From Cricetomys ansorgei (Eukaryota > Chordata > Mammalia > Rodentia > Nesomyidae): 64,000 nt of DNA. Shown piece after piece: positions 23,650 through 33,539 of this stretch (the stretch's first letter is position 1; each line of letters opens with the position of its first letter). Below the pieces are notes generated by a model. The model ran no database searches, had not been told where the DNA came from, and saw only the letters and a list, made by a program, of their open reading frames with translations. Made by a program: the position numbers and the translations under genes. The DNA lies in the NCBI GenBank assembly GCA_026225945.1, contig JAMJFZ010000289.1, positions 4,523,001 to 4,587,000 of the forward strand. Direction: 5' to 3'.

Positions 23650-23935
23650 GGATGCTCTGATTCTTGTGTCTTCTCTCGGGCTCTGTTTCTTCTGTTGGTT
23701 TGCCTTTTCCAGCTCTGATTTTATAGTTTTATCTCATTATATTTTGTTATATTCTATCATTATCCCTTAGAAGTCTGTTCCTCTCTAATGAGAGACAGAA
23801 TGGGGTGGATCCACATTGGAGGTGAGGTAGAGATGGAATGGGAGTAGTAGAGGGCAGGGAAACCAGAATCTGGTTATAGTATATGAGGAAAGAAACTACT
23901 TTCAATGGAAGGAATACAAAGAATATATATATATA
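23650..23935 (+). mobile_element. Sense L1 3' terminus (Lx-like)
   Basis: The landmarks are 'cttctgttggtttgcctttt', 'ttatcccttagaagtctgtt', 'ctctaatgagagacagaatg', 'gggtggatccacattggagg', 'agtagagggcagggaaacc', 'agaatctggttatagtatat' and 'actactttcaatggaagg'. This is the end of the rodent L1 3' UTR in sense order, followed by an A/TA-rich remnant tail at 23920-23937. It pairs with the inverted segment to its left. Confidence 0.75.
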
Positions 23936-23937
23936 TA

Positions 23938-24500
23938 GATGAACTATGCTGATTTAATAAAGTGATAGGAGATTCTTTTCTAAGACCTTTGACCTCACTA
24001 GCCCCAGGGAGTTAGCCATATTACCAGTACCAGGTATGATTTCTCTCTTGTTGTGAAATTCTTAAGTCCAATTAGACAGCTATTGGTTACTGCCAAGATA
24101 TGAATGATGTTATTGCACCCTTAGTGATAGCTTGCCACGATAGTCATTGTTGTGGTTCATAGGTATCCCAGCTGGGTTGGAAAACTGGTTGCTTTCTTTC
24201 CTTGGAAGTTTGCCTTTCACCTTCTGGTGTTATGATATCTAGTCCTCATGGAGAAGGCCTTCAGGTCAGATCCAGCTCAAATTCTCTGAATCCTGTATCC
24301 AAACACCTGATGTCTTTAGAAAAAGGGAATTACCTTCAGCCTCTAGGAACAGCCAAGGGGAATAGTTAATAACCTATCTTATTTGGGAAACCCCCTTGGA
24401 CTCCCCTGATTGACAAAAAGAGAAATCTCATCTCTGGTACTGGAGTTTCAATTAGATGGTATGTTTAGGGAAAGCATTGTTAGCCCAAGTAGTATAACTG
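23938..24500. other. Unassigned spacer
   Basis: No gene or recognisable repeat. Composition is somewhat more balanced than average (about 24100-24330). Confidence 0.4.
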
Positions 24501-24501
24501 T

Positions 24502-24534
24502 ACACACACACACACACACACATACATACACACA
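24502..24534. repeat. (CA)n microsatellite
   Basis: An AC array of about 33 bases with two 'cata' interruptions. Confidence 0.95.
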
Positions 24535-24675
24535 TTTATATGTACTGTGTGTAATTTTAGGTAATCAAAAAACACTAATTCCTTATGGCTTTTTCAAACA
24601 TCTTTAGTTTTGTCTTCCCTCCTCCTTTTTCTTGTTCTGCATTGACTTCTCTCCCCACTCAAATTATATTCTCAA

Positions 24676-24898
24676 GGGCTATAGAGATGGCTTAGTGGTT
24701 CAGATCACTGTCTGCTCTTCCAGAGGACTTACCCTTGATTCCTAGCACCTATATGGTGGTTTCCAACCTCTACAACTCCAGTCTCAGGGGATTTGATTCT
24801 TTCGGTCTCTGCAAGCATTGTATGAATATGGTACACTGCCATAAATGCGGGCAAAAAAAAAAACCCTATACACATAAAATAATTTAAACATGTAAAAT
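24676..24898 (+). repeat. B2/B3 SINE
   Basis: The tRNA-derived head 'gggctatagagatggcttag' (A box) is followed by 'tgctcttccagaggactt', a B-box region near 'ttgattcctagcac', 'tatggtggtttccaacctct' and 'ccagtctcaggggatttga'. The A-rich tail starts at about 24851 and is followed by 'cataaaataatttaaa'. The 'ctccagtctcaggggat' body favours B3 over young B2. Confidence 0.8.
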
Positions 24899-25069
24899 CC
24901 CTCCAGTTTTTCTTATTGCAGCCTTCTTATGACTTTTGTACTACTATTCTCTCGCTCTCTTGGTATCATTTCATATTTATAGTGATTCCTAGTTTCAAAT
25001 CTTCAAATATAAGGATGTGACCTAGAGTATCCAGCACATAGTTTTATATGACCTCCTGAGCATGCATAT

Positions 25070-25885
25070 ATATATTTAATTTTAATTTTTCTCTCATACA
25101 GTTTATAGAATATATCTCAGCACCCCTTCCCCTCTCCCTCCACCCCCATCCAGTCCCATCCCTCCCCCAAATCTAACATCTAACCCACTAATGTTTCCCC
25201 CTTCTCCCAAGAAAAGGACCATCCCCTCAGGGTTACAGCATGATCAGGGAAATGACATAGCAGGATGGAACAAGGCCAGGCACCAATCCCTACATCTCCT
25301 GCCAGGCAGCCAGGCAGGAATAAAAGAGTCTCAAAGGTCACTAAGATGGTCAGAGACACCCCCAATCTAGACAGCCATGTGATGTATTTAGGGGATCCTG
25401 TAGGTTCGATGCCTATGACTTCAGTCTCTCTGGGCCTCTAAGAGTGCTGGTCAGTTGATGTTGTTCTTCTCTGGTGTATTCAGCCCCTCTGGTTTCCACC
25501 ATCCTTCCTCTCACTCTTCCATGGGGTTCCCCTATCTGTGCAATGTTTGGCTCTGAGCCTCTTCAGATGCTCCTCTCAGTTGCTGAAGGGGGCCTTTCTG
25601 GTGAGGACTGGGTTAAGTACCGATCTATGAGCAGAGTGTAACATCATTAGAAATTATCTCTGAGTTATCCAGCTTCTAGTTCCTGGTCTGTCCTGCAGTT
25701 TCATGCAGGGGTTCCCTCCTTTGGCCTGGAGTTCAGCCTTTCCATCATCAACAAGGATCTTGCAGGCCAGATAGGCCGTAAGTCAGAGATTTTGTGGCTC
25801 GGATGATGTCCTAGTTTCACCACTGAAAACCATGGCCACGGGAGATGTCCTGTTCAGGATCCGTATCCCTGATTTAATACTTGAG
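25070..25885 (-). mobile_element. Antisense L1 3' UTR, about 0.8 kb (Lx-like)
   Basis: A T/A-rich start near 25076 leads into 'cccctctccctccaccccca', 'gggttacagcatgatcaggg', 'atggaacaaggccaggcac', 'ctctaagagtgctggtcagt', 'ccatggggttcccctatct' and 'caatgtttggctctgagcc'. This is the antisense L1 3' UTR in order. It shares the 'ggaacaaggc' to 'agagtgctagttagttga' block with the L1 at 43.5 kb, so the two belong to related subfamilies. A 61-codon frame on the minus strand at 25180-25365 is incidental. Confidence 0.75.
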
Positions 25886-25999
25886 AAAAATAAGACTTGT
25901 TTCCTGACATAAAATTATATCAAACTTGAAATTGTGTCTGTAAACAAAATTTTAATGTGACAAAGTCAGACTTACTCGTTTCCATATTGAATTTTTCTC

Positions 26000-26040
<41 letters not shown>

Positions 26041-26982
26041 GTATTTAGCATCAATATTACATTTATAAACTAAAAACCCTAAAATATTTACTTGCTGGTT
26101 TTCAGGGAACATCTTCCTGCTTTTCTGTAGAGACTAGATGTTTGCACAGAAAATGGCATGAGAAGTATATTGAGAGCGTGTTAACAAATCAAACAGAATT
26201 CAACCTTGTGGTGTCTTGCATCAAGGGACCCCAGGGTCACATTTACTAACTGTTCATGTGTTCATGTCTGATTTACTCTGATGTATCCCAGTGACCAAGA
26301 GTCTCTGCTTTAGGACCCTCCTGTGTAGATTTATGTGTTAACATACACAGTTAATCGATAAATATTCCCCACCTTTCTGGATTATCTGGAGAACAGGCTA
26401 AGAACAGTGTCTGTCAGAAAGGATTAGCATTGAGCTAAAGGAAATCTTCTTCTTCTCAGTATCAGGACTGATGCAAAATAGCCAAGAAAATCTGGCAATG
26501 TTCATTGTCAGAATTATGGAAGAAATCCACATGCGACAACACAAAGGATGGCTGTGGGCTCTCATGTTCTTATGAAAGGTTAATAATTACATCTCCTTTT
26601 CATAGAGTGAGCATAAGCCCCTTTACACATAATGATTTACTGAGCAGAGTTCTTTTTTAACTTTTAATTTCCTCTCATGAAAGACTTTTTAAAAGAGGAA
26701 TAAACTACTTATAGTCGCAGGTTTTTTCTTCATTCATTTCTCAGTGTTTAATCATCTTTGCCTGCTACTGCTGTTCATCTTGGTTTCACATTCTTTTATG
26801 CTTGGGTGGCTCCCTTATTGATGAGAATAATTGCTACTATGTTGGCCTACAGTGCTGAAAAATGCTGATTTTAGGTTCTCCTTCTCATCAACTCTTTGCA
26901 AAGGAAAATTCTTTATGTTTGTCTGTAAAATTAATTTATGAGAAATTGCTTTATTTGTGCCATCAATGGCTTTAGATCTCTT
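25886..26982. other. Unassigned DNA containing a (TG)n array
   Basis: A (TG)n array lies at 26002-26036. Nothing else is recognised. The sequence is moderately AT-rich and no gene is supported. Confidence 0.45.
26002..26036. repeat. (TG)n microsatellite
   Basis: A pure TG/GT array of about 35 bases. Confidence 0.97.
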
Positions 26983-27026
26983 ATACACACACATACACAC
27001 ACACACACACACACGCATACACACAC
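26983..27026. repeat. (CA)n microsatellite
   Basis: A CA array of about 44 bases with 'cata' and 'cgca' interruptions. Confidence 0.95.
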
Positions 27027-27779
27027 TTTCTTCATTATACCTTGTCTATATATAATCCCCTGTGGATGGAAAGAATTGCAAAGTCTGTTCAGTTGATCAG
27101 GAAAATAAAATCTAATACTGGCTTTGAAATTAAGAACTTACAGAAATTAAAGTTCATTAATGTTTGCACTGAATATCTACAGCATATAGATTTTGTGTCC
27201 TTCGGTGAGGAAGCTAATATTGACATTAAGGAGATTGCTCTGATCAGTCATTTGTTAGATGAAACTGAAATAAGTAGCTGTATATGTATATGCACCATAA
27301 ATACATTCTATGAAAATGCCTACACTAACATCTTAGTGTCTTTGTTAGGAATCTAAATGACCCCACAATTAGCATATGGAATTTGAGTTTTTCTGATTCT
27401 CTGGGCACATCTCCTAATCACCATGCCTGTGTTCATGTAATCATTCTACCCTAAGGTTTTGCCTATGCTTAAAACTTTCTTAGGGTCAGGCGGATGGAGA
27501 AAGATGCTTGTTAAGAATTATATTATTTCTGTTAAATATAAGAAATAATTTGGAGATATCTATTGCTCTGCATGGTGACTATCATTCAGCGTGTGTTATA
27601 TATTTGATTCTTGCTGAATGAGTAAATCTTCAGCATTTTCTCTACAAAAAAAAATCATCTCTTTTAAAAGAAAATGAATAGTTGCATGTTAATGATCTGG
27701 GCTTAGGCATTCTACAATGTATAGATATTAGCTTATGTATGTATTATTAGATTTTGTTCTTTCCCTATTTCATTTACGT
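27027..27779. other. AT-rich unassigned DNA
   Basis: It holds a 104-codon plus frame (27042-27356) starting in TATA-rich sequence. Its I/N/K/S-rich product matches no family I know and lacks any splice or promoter context, so it is treated as a chance frame. Confidence 0.4.
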
Positions 27780-28067
27780 ACACTATGTGTTCCAGTCCCG
27801 AGCCACCTGTTTACCTCCCATCCCTTCCAAGATCTTTCCTCTCTACCGATCTCCTTCCCCTATTCACTAACTTTGTTTCTGTTGTTGTCCCAAAGTGTTT
27901 GACTAGGGTTGTCTCTGTGACTCCCGAGTTCAGAAATAATTATCTAGATCTAGTGGGTCTGTGAGTAGGCACACAACTGGATTCTATACCTCCATCTCTC
28001 CCAGAATTTGTTGGTTGCCAGTAGATAAGCAGTGTGCAGAAGAGCCCCATGAGGCCCTTCACCCTCC
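27780..28067 (-). mobile_element. Possible antisense L1 3' UTR piece
   Basis: A pyrimidine-rich stretch ('tacctcccatcccttccaag', 'gatctccttcccctattcac') is followed by 'ctggattctatacctccatc' and 'aagagccccatgaggccctt'. The layout resembles an antisense rodent L1 3' end, but I do not recall this subfamily well. It ends where the next L1 begins, at a possible duplication 'atataaatct'. Confidence 0.4.
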
Positions 28068-28077
28068 ATATAAATCT

Positions 28078-29352
28078 CACTTGTTTGTTTATTTATTTGT
28101 TTACTTATTTATTCCCTTTCCTTGAAAATAAATTATTTTCGCATGCAGTATATCTTTATTACAGTTCCCCCTCAACCTACTCCTCCCAGTTCCAACTTAC
28201 CTCCTCTTCCATCTGGATCCACTACCTTTCTGTCTCTCATTAGAGAAGAACAGGCTTCTAACAGATAATGACTAAACATAACAAAACAAAATATAATTAA
28301 ATCAAACAAAAGCAATCACATTGAATTTGGACAACACAAACCAACAGAGAGAAAGAAAAGGAACCCAAGAGAGGGCACAAGAGACAGAGACACACTAGTA
28401 CACTCTCAGTAGTCCCATAAAATCACTAAACTGAGAATGATAGCATATACTCAGAGGACCTAGTATAGTCATTTGCAGGCCTTGTGCTTGCTGCTTTAGG
28501 CTCTATGAGTTCATATGAGCTTTTCTTAGTTGATTTAGAGAGCCTTGTTCTCCTACTGCCCTCCATCACTCCATTCCCTCTGGCTTTTACAATCTTTCTG
28601 CCTTGTCTTCCACAGGGTTTCCTGATTTCTGAGGGGAGGGATTCTGTAAAACCATCCCATTTAGAGCTGAGTATTCTAAGCCCTCCTGCCTCTTTCTCTC
28701 TCTCCGTGTGTGTATATGTGTAATTGTGTAATGTCTGGCTGTTGGTCTCTGTATTTGTTCCCATCTGCTGCAGGAGGAAGTTTCTCTAATGACCGCTGAA
28801 TAAGACACTGATCTGTGTGCATAACAGAATATCATTAGAAATTATTTTATCACAACTTATTTTAAGACCAATAGTATTTGGTTTTACCAGAGACTATAGG
28901 TCTCTTGGCTGTTGACTCTCTGGTTCTTGATTACCCAAGCAGTGTTAGGTATAGGTTCCATCTCGTGGAGTGGGCCTAACTCAAATTAAACATTTGTCTA
29001 TTATTCCCTCAAGTTTTGTGCCACCAGGGCCCTAGTTTATTTTCCAGGCATGACAGTATTGTAGATCAAAAATTCTGTGGCAGGATCGGTGTATATGTTT
29101 CTCTTTGGTAGCCTGCAGAGTACTTTCCCATACCAAAGACATTAGAACATAGGTGTGAAGGTTCTATGTATGTACCAACATAGCAGCTTCATGTTCAATG
29201 AGTTGTGTGGGTGTTGTCTTCAGCATTTGGATCTTGGTGTCAGTTTGTGGAGAGCAACCTATTGTTTTGGCAATAGCCTGGATTGTTTGGGGATTTCTCT
29301 GGGTTTCCTTTGGCCAACAACCCAATTGCATGTAACCTAGTCCTAGTATTTT
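28078..29352 (-). mobile_element. Long antisense L1 3' UTR with possible 10-bp TSD
   Basis: The T-rich start ('tttgtttatttatttgttta') is the antisense A tail. It is followed by 'gttccccctcaacctactcc', 'tctctcattagagaagaaca', an A/C-rich block (28270-28340), 'tctggcttttacaatctttc', 'tttgttcccatctgctgca', 'ggaggaagtttctctaatg', 'aatatcattagaaattattt' and 'gttccatctcgtggagtggg'. This is the antisense L1 3' UTR, about 1.3 kb. 'atataaatct' at 28068-28077 and 29353-29362 brackets it and may be the target-site duplication, although ten AT-rich bases can recur by chance. Confidence 0.75.
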
Positions 29353-29362
29353 ATATAAATCT

Positions 29363-29837
29363 AGGCAATTTTATGAAAAATTTAGAATATAATAAAAAGA
29401 AAACATCAGACCTCCCCCTTTTCAACTTAACTCACAACTGTTTTAGTTATGGGGTTTCTGAAATTCATCACTGACTGGTGCCAATCCCTCCAGTCAGTGG
29501 ACTGAATAGAAAGGCAAGATAACAGCAGCCATAGTAATAATTTTTATTTGCATATTGAATACTTGTTCATAATAGGATTCTTTCCTACATCCAACATGAC
29601 ATCTGATTTTCCAAGTCTCAACACAAATGCATCGGAATTCCACAAAGCATCAGTATGATGATCAAATATTGTTTACAAATGTTTTAAAGAGTGTTTAGTA
29701 TCTTTGAAGAGCTAAGTATGCTGAGTGGTACTTCATGCTACAAAATTAAACATAAATATCCTGATAGGAGTGTAACAAGTTGTCATCTTGGTTAGCATTA
29801 TCTGCTTGGCTTCATTAACAAAAGGTCACAAACTAGG
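29363..29837. other. Unassigned spacer
   Basis: No gene or clear repeat. It could continue the flank of the older L1 piece left of 28067. Confidence 0.35.
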
Positions 29838-29947
29838 AGTCACCTCTATAATCCTAGCACTTTGCATGAAAAGGGAAAGAAGCTGCAGCAACATAAGGCT
29901 AGCCTTTGCTACAAGTGAGTATTAGCAAGATCCTGTCTCAGAAAGAT
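29838..29947 (+). repeat. Degenerate B1/B4-related SINE
   Basis: The order 'ctataatcctagcactttgc', 'aaggctagcctttgctacaa', 'caagatcctgtctcagaaag' parallels the B1-derived half of RSINE1/B4 ('ataatcccagcact', 'aggccagcctgggctaca', 'aagaccctgtctcaaaaa'). It is heavily diverged. Confidence 0.5.
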
Positions 29948-30161
29948 AAATGTCCCAGCATAGAAACAGAAGCAGCTCTCACTTTGGCTGCTTTTGCCTT
30001 GTTCTCAGGTCATGTTGGTAGCTGCTCTGGGAGCAATCTGAGTGACAAACACACTGCATAAAGGCATAAATAAAAATAAAAACAACTAACCACAGTTAAA
30101 TGTATGACTGTGTTCCCATAAGGCACTTGAAGACTTTGATTAAATTCTTAGAGGCTTGCTC

Positions 30162-30540
30162 ATGTGTGTGTGTGTATGTGTGTGTGTATGTATGTATGTA
30201 ATGTTGTATATGTGTGTATATGATAGGTGCCTTTTTGTGTGTGTTGTGTAGGGAGCTCAGATGTTGATGTGAGATGTATTTCTTCAATTGCTCTCCACAT
30301 TTATTTTCTGAAACACGGTCTCTTAGTGAACTCTGCTCTCATTTATTCGACTAGCCTGGCTTGCCAATGAGTGTCAGGGATTGGGCTGTGTCCACCTCCA
30401 CTGACTCCAGTAGAGCTGGAGTTACATGGAGGACTGACCATTCCCAGATTTTCAAGTGGTTCCTAGAGTATCCAAATACAGGTTCTCATAATTACCACTC
30501 GGGTATGACCTTTATTAACTGACTTACCACCTCATCTCTG
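30162..30540 (-). repeat. B4-type SINE, antisense, with TG-rich tail
   Basis: On the + strand a TG/TATG array at 30162-30222 (antisense CA tail) is followed by 'ttgctctccacatttatttt', 'ctgaaacacggtctcttagt', 'actagcctggcttgccaatg', 'tgagtgtcagggattgggct', 'gtagagctggagttacatgg' and, at the far end, 'taactgacttaccacctcat', the antisense of the ID-like head. All B4 segments are present in reverse order. Confidence 0.7.
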
Positions 30541-32000
30541 CTCATTGATTTTGGATGGATTGTTGGTTAGATATAAAAGGCAGCTTTTAAGTTAGCACAC
30601 ATGCAGTAGACTGACTTCTGGAGATCATGAACTAAAACACTAAAAGGCAAGTTAGGAGCTTGTCACTGTCCCTGAGATGTTGTGCTTCTCCTTGAAGTCT
30701 CAAAGGATCCAAAACACTTCCCTGCACTCCCCTTGTAAGTGCTTTCCCTTCCCTGTCTCAGGGCCATTCTTTTCAAAATTTTAGAATGGACAAGACCATT
30801 AGAGTCAAATTTCAGGAGGAAATTCAAAATATTCATGGTTTGACTTTTTGTTCTAATTTAGGTAAAGCTCACCAACTTCTGTGCAGTAACTGATTGGGGC
30901 ACTGCACACCAAGCACCCTCTTAAATTTATATATGCTTTTGTTTTTACACACCTTTCTCTTCCTATGCATCTATCATAATGCATAGCTATTTTTACTTCC
31001 TGAAATGTTTCTTATGTAGAAAGCTGCAATAAATTTTGTCTGCAAAAAACAGAATCTGCTGTTTTGTCCAGGAAACCAATTTGCTTGATAAATGTTCTAC
31101 AACTAATATTTTACCAGAGATCATCAGTTACTTTCTTAAGTGACCACTACTAAATACCCAGTTGCATATATTTTTCAGGTCATCATGTAAGCACACATTT
31201 TTGTATTTCAATTTAGAAAATATACTGTGTTTTCTGAAAGATGTGCTATCAATTAGTAATTACCAAAGTATAACTTTTATTGATTTCCAGAAATATATTC
31301 AATTATTTTGGGGGGGCAATTTACTCAGATTTGTAACTAAGAAATTTAAAGATAAATTATCCATATTTTTTTTCTTGCCCCTAACTACCAAAAAATGGAT
31401 ATAAGAGTAAACATCAGTTCTCTTGATGTGAGCACCATTTTGGAAAACATTTTTTTTTTCAGATGGAATGAAGGAAGTTATCAAGATCATTATCAATTTT
31501 TTTTTGGTATGATAACATTTCTTCCTAATATTTGATGCTGTTTTCTGTGTATTCAGAAACTATTGGTAGAGAGTGGAATCCTCTGTGACAGGAATCTGAG
31601 GTTTGAAGCATCGGTCTGTTTCTTGGATGTTCTACCTTATTAGGCAAGGTCTTCGATTCTCAGTCTTGTTCCTTGCCTCATAAATTGTATTGCCAAATGG
31701 ACAATCCATGTAACTGCTCATTAATATCATATCTGAGCATTCAATTTCATATTTTATGTAAGCTGATTCTACTTCTGAAATGTACGTCTGACCACCTTAT
31801 AAAATGTGGCTTCCTTGTCTTATTTCTGTGAATTTGTGCAACAAATCCCAATAAGACAAGAAGGTTATGGGTGTGTGTTGTTATGGGAAAAGGCACTTGG
31901 GAATATATTAGGCAGCAGCTAGAACCTTTTAAATTACCATGCAAATTCTGTGGGTTAATTCATGAGTTTGGTATAAAGTTCAGTCTAAAAATAGGGGAAA
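30541..32000. other. AT-rich unassigned DNA
   Basis: No gene or clear repeat. Several short T runs and G runs (for example 31311-31317) are present. Frames up to 80 codons look random. Confidence 0.4.
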
Positions 32001-32316
32001 GACTCTGAGGTGAGGTTTAGCTTCTCGGAGGCCCTTCTGAAGTCACCCCCCTCCAATGTGCTCAATTTGACTTCTCAGCTCATCTGATTTTTCGCAAGTC
32101 CTTCCATATGAGAAAGTCCTCAGTGCTGATTGTGAACCACGTGGGCTGCCGCTACCTCGTGCGGTTTTCATTTTGTGGCACTTCTTGCTGGGGGCTGCTC
32201 TAGCAGGATGTGGCTTCATCACGTGGAGATGCCTCTTTTAAAAGTGTGATGTACATCACCTACAGGCAGGTTTTTCAGTGGGTTCAGTGAACAGGCAAAG
32301 CATTTTTTATTTCCAG
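32001..32316. promoter_or_regulatory. GC-richer island with two CACGTG E-boxes
   Basis: Composition rises above the surrounding DNA here, with several CpGs ('gccgctacctcgtgcgg' at about 32148-32164). Perfect CACGTG palindromes occur at 32138-32143 and 32220-32225, 82 bases apart. The stretch directly precedes the exon candidate at 32317. It could be conserved intronic sequence or an intronic regulatory segment. No TATA box or initiator is evident, so a promoter role is only a guess. Confidence 0.3.
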
Positions 32317-32391
32317 GCCCACAGGCTCAGCTGCACCGACAGCTGAACGAGCTCCTCCAAGATCACTTCCTCAAATGCACCCAGTGCTCAG
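32317..32391 (+). CDS. Candidate 75-nt internal coding exon, gene unknown
   Basis: The left edge has an acceptor 'ttttttatttccag' ending at 32316, with a branch-like 'ttcagtga' about 30 bases upstream. The right edge is a consensus donor, cag followed by gtaagt, at 32389-32397. The exon is 75 nt, so it keeps frame, and is GC-richer than its flanks. Frame 1 has a stop. In the frame where the first two bases finish a split codon, 24 full codons are open and include 'LHRQLNELLQDHFLKC' and 'TQCS', an amphipathic leucine-rich stretch followed by a C-x2-C pair. In this frame it begins and ends within a codon at the same phase, so skipping or inclusion would keep frame. A third frame is also open (P/A-rich). 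I do not recognise the protein. It is not an L1 or SINE sequence I know. A non-coding RNA exon or a chance splice-site pair remains possible. Confidence 0.5.
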
Positions 32392-33439
32392 GTAAGTCTT
32401 GGGTAATGAGGAGGTGCTTTGGTCAAGAGCTGCTAGCCTAGCCTTGCCAAGGGAAGACTGGAATGGTGTGGTCAGAGCATTCAGATACTGTTTCTGAAAA
32501 AGGCCAAGGAGATCTAGATAGAAATCCCTACAGTCTGCTGAAAATACTTGATTTTCCTTTATTATCAAGTATAATGTGTATGAAGAAACTGTTCCAGGTG
32601 GTAAAGTTAAAACAGTGAAGACCCATATAGGTCATGGAGTGGAGAAGCTGTTTTCAAGAGTTAATGGAAGTTAAAGTAGGAGGATATTTCATAATCAATC
32701 ATTTGGACTATTCTCAGAAATGAGAGTCTCAATTATGTAAAATCCCCTAAAGCACCGAAATATTTTGCATGCTTGAAATATTGCAGATGGTACTCGCAAC
32801 AAAAAGACATTGTATATATTTGCAAAATGTCATAGAACACACTACTAATTTCTTTACAGTGGTCTCATTGAACTGAAAGCAACAAAGTAACCATATTCAA
32901 TATAAGTTCAATATGATTGTTTCATTTATTTAATTTTTAATTATACATAGACCACAAAACTGGGCTTACAGTTATTTAGAAAGAATGCTTAAGGTCGGTT
33001 TAGATAATATTCTTTCTATTTAATAGCTGTTTAAAAGTGATTTTCCATCAAACATTTAATAATATGTTAAAGGAATGAACTAGAAGAGTGACCCAGATTC
33101 CTGAACATTGGGGCCCTGGTGTCTTTTCTGGCACACCGAGAAAATGTTTTATTCCACAATATATTCTCCCTGTGAGTGTCACATGTCACAGCGCTCACAC
33201 TCCTGCAGTTCTGCCAGAGATAAGAGCCTTATCATAATCCCTCTCTTTAATTCTCCTGTGAGTGTAAAACAGTTTTGTCAGCTTTTAGTCACTCAAATGA
33301 AATTTTTAATTCCCTTTGCCCTCTAATAGTCCATTTGGACTGCCCAGTGTCAATATGCACACTTCTCAGGCTTATTTTTCTCTCATCTCTTGTTTACTCT
33401 TGTTTAGTAAAGTAATGATCTTAGTGGCTTGCTTCAAAA
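32392..33439. other. Unassigned DNA downstream of exon candidate
   Basis: If the exon is real this is the following intron. No repeat is recognised apart from short AT-rich runs near 32930. Confidence 0.4.
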
Positions 33440-33539
33440 GTACCAAAGCTTTATCTCCATGCTGTAGTCCTGAGCTCCTCCACATGGTCCTGAGAATCTG
33501 TAAACTCCTCTTATGTACACTGAGTTTTGAGAACTACTG
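33440..33539 (+). repeat. Possible MER5A (hAT-Charlie) remnant
   Basis: The end reads 'ctgagaatctgtaaactcct', then 'cttatgtacactgagttttg' and 'agaactactg'. This follows the 3' part and terminal inverted repeat of MER5A ('agaatctgtgtttt...', 'gtttgagaaccactg'). The left end is not delimited. If correct it predates the rodent radiation. Confidence 0.4.

Noticed and set aside
27042..27356. 104-codon plus-strand frame
   Set aside because: I/N/K-rich composition as expected from AT-rich DNA, with no domain, no splice sites in frame and no promoter or polyA signal. No support beyond length.
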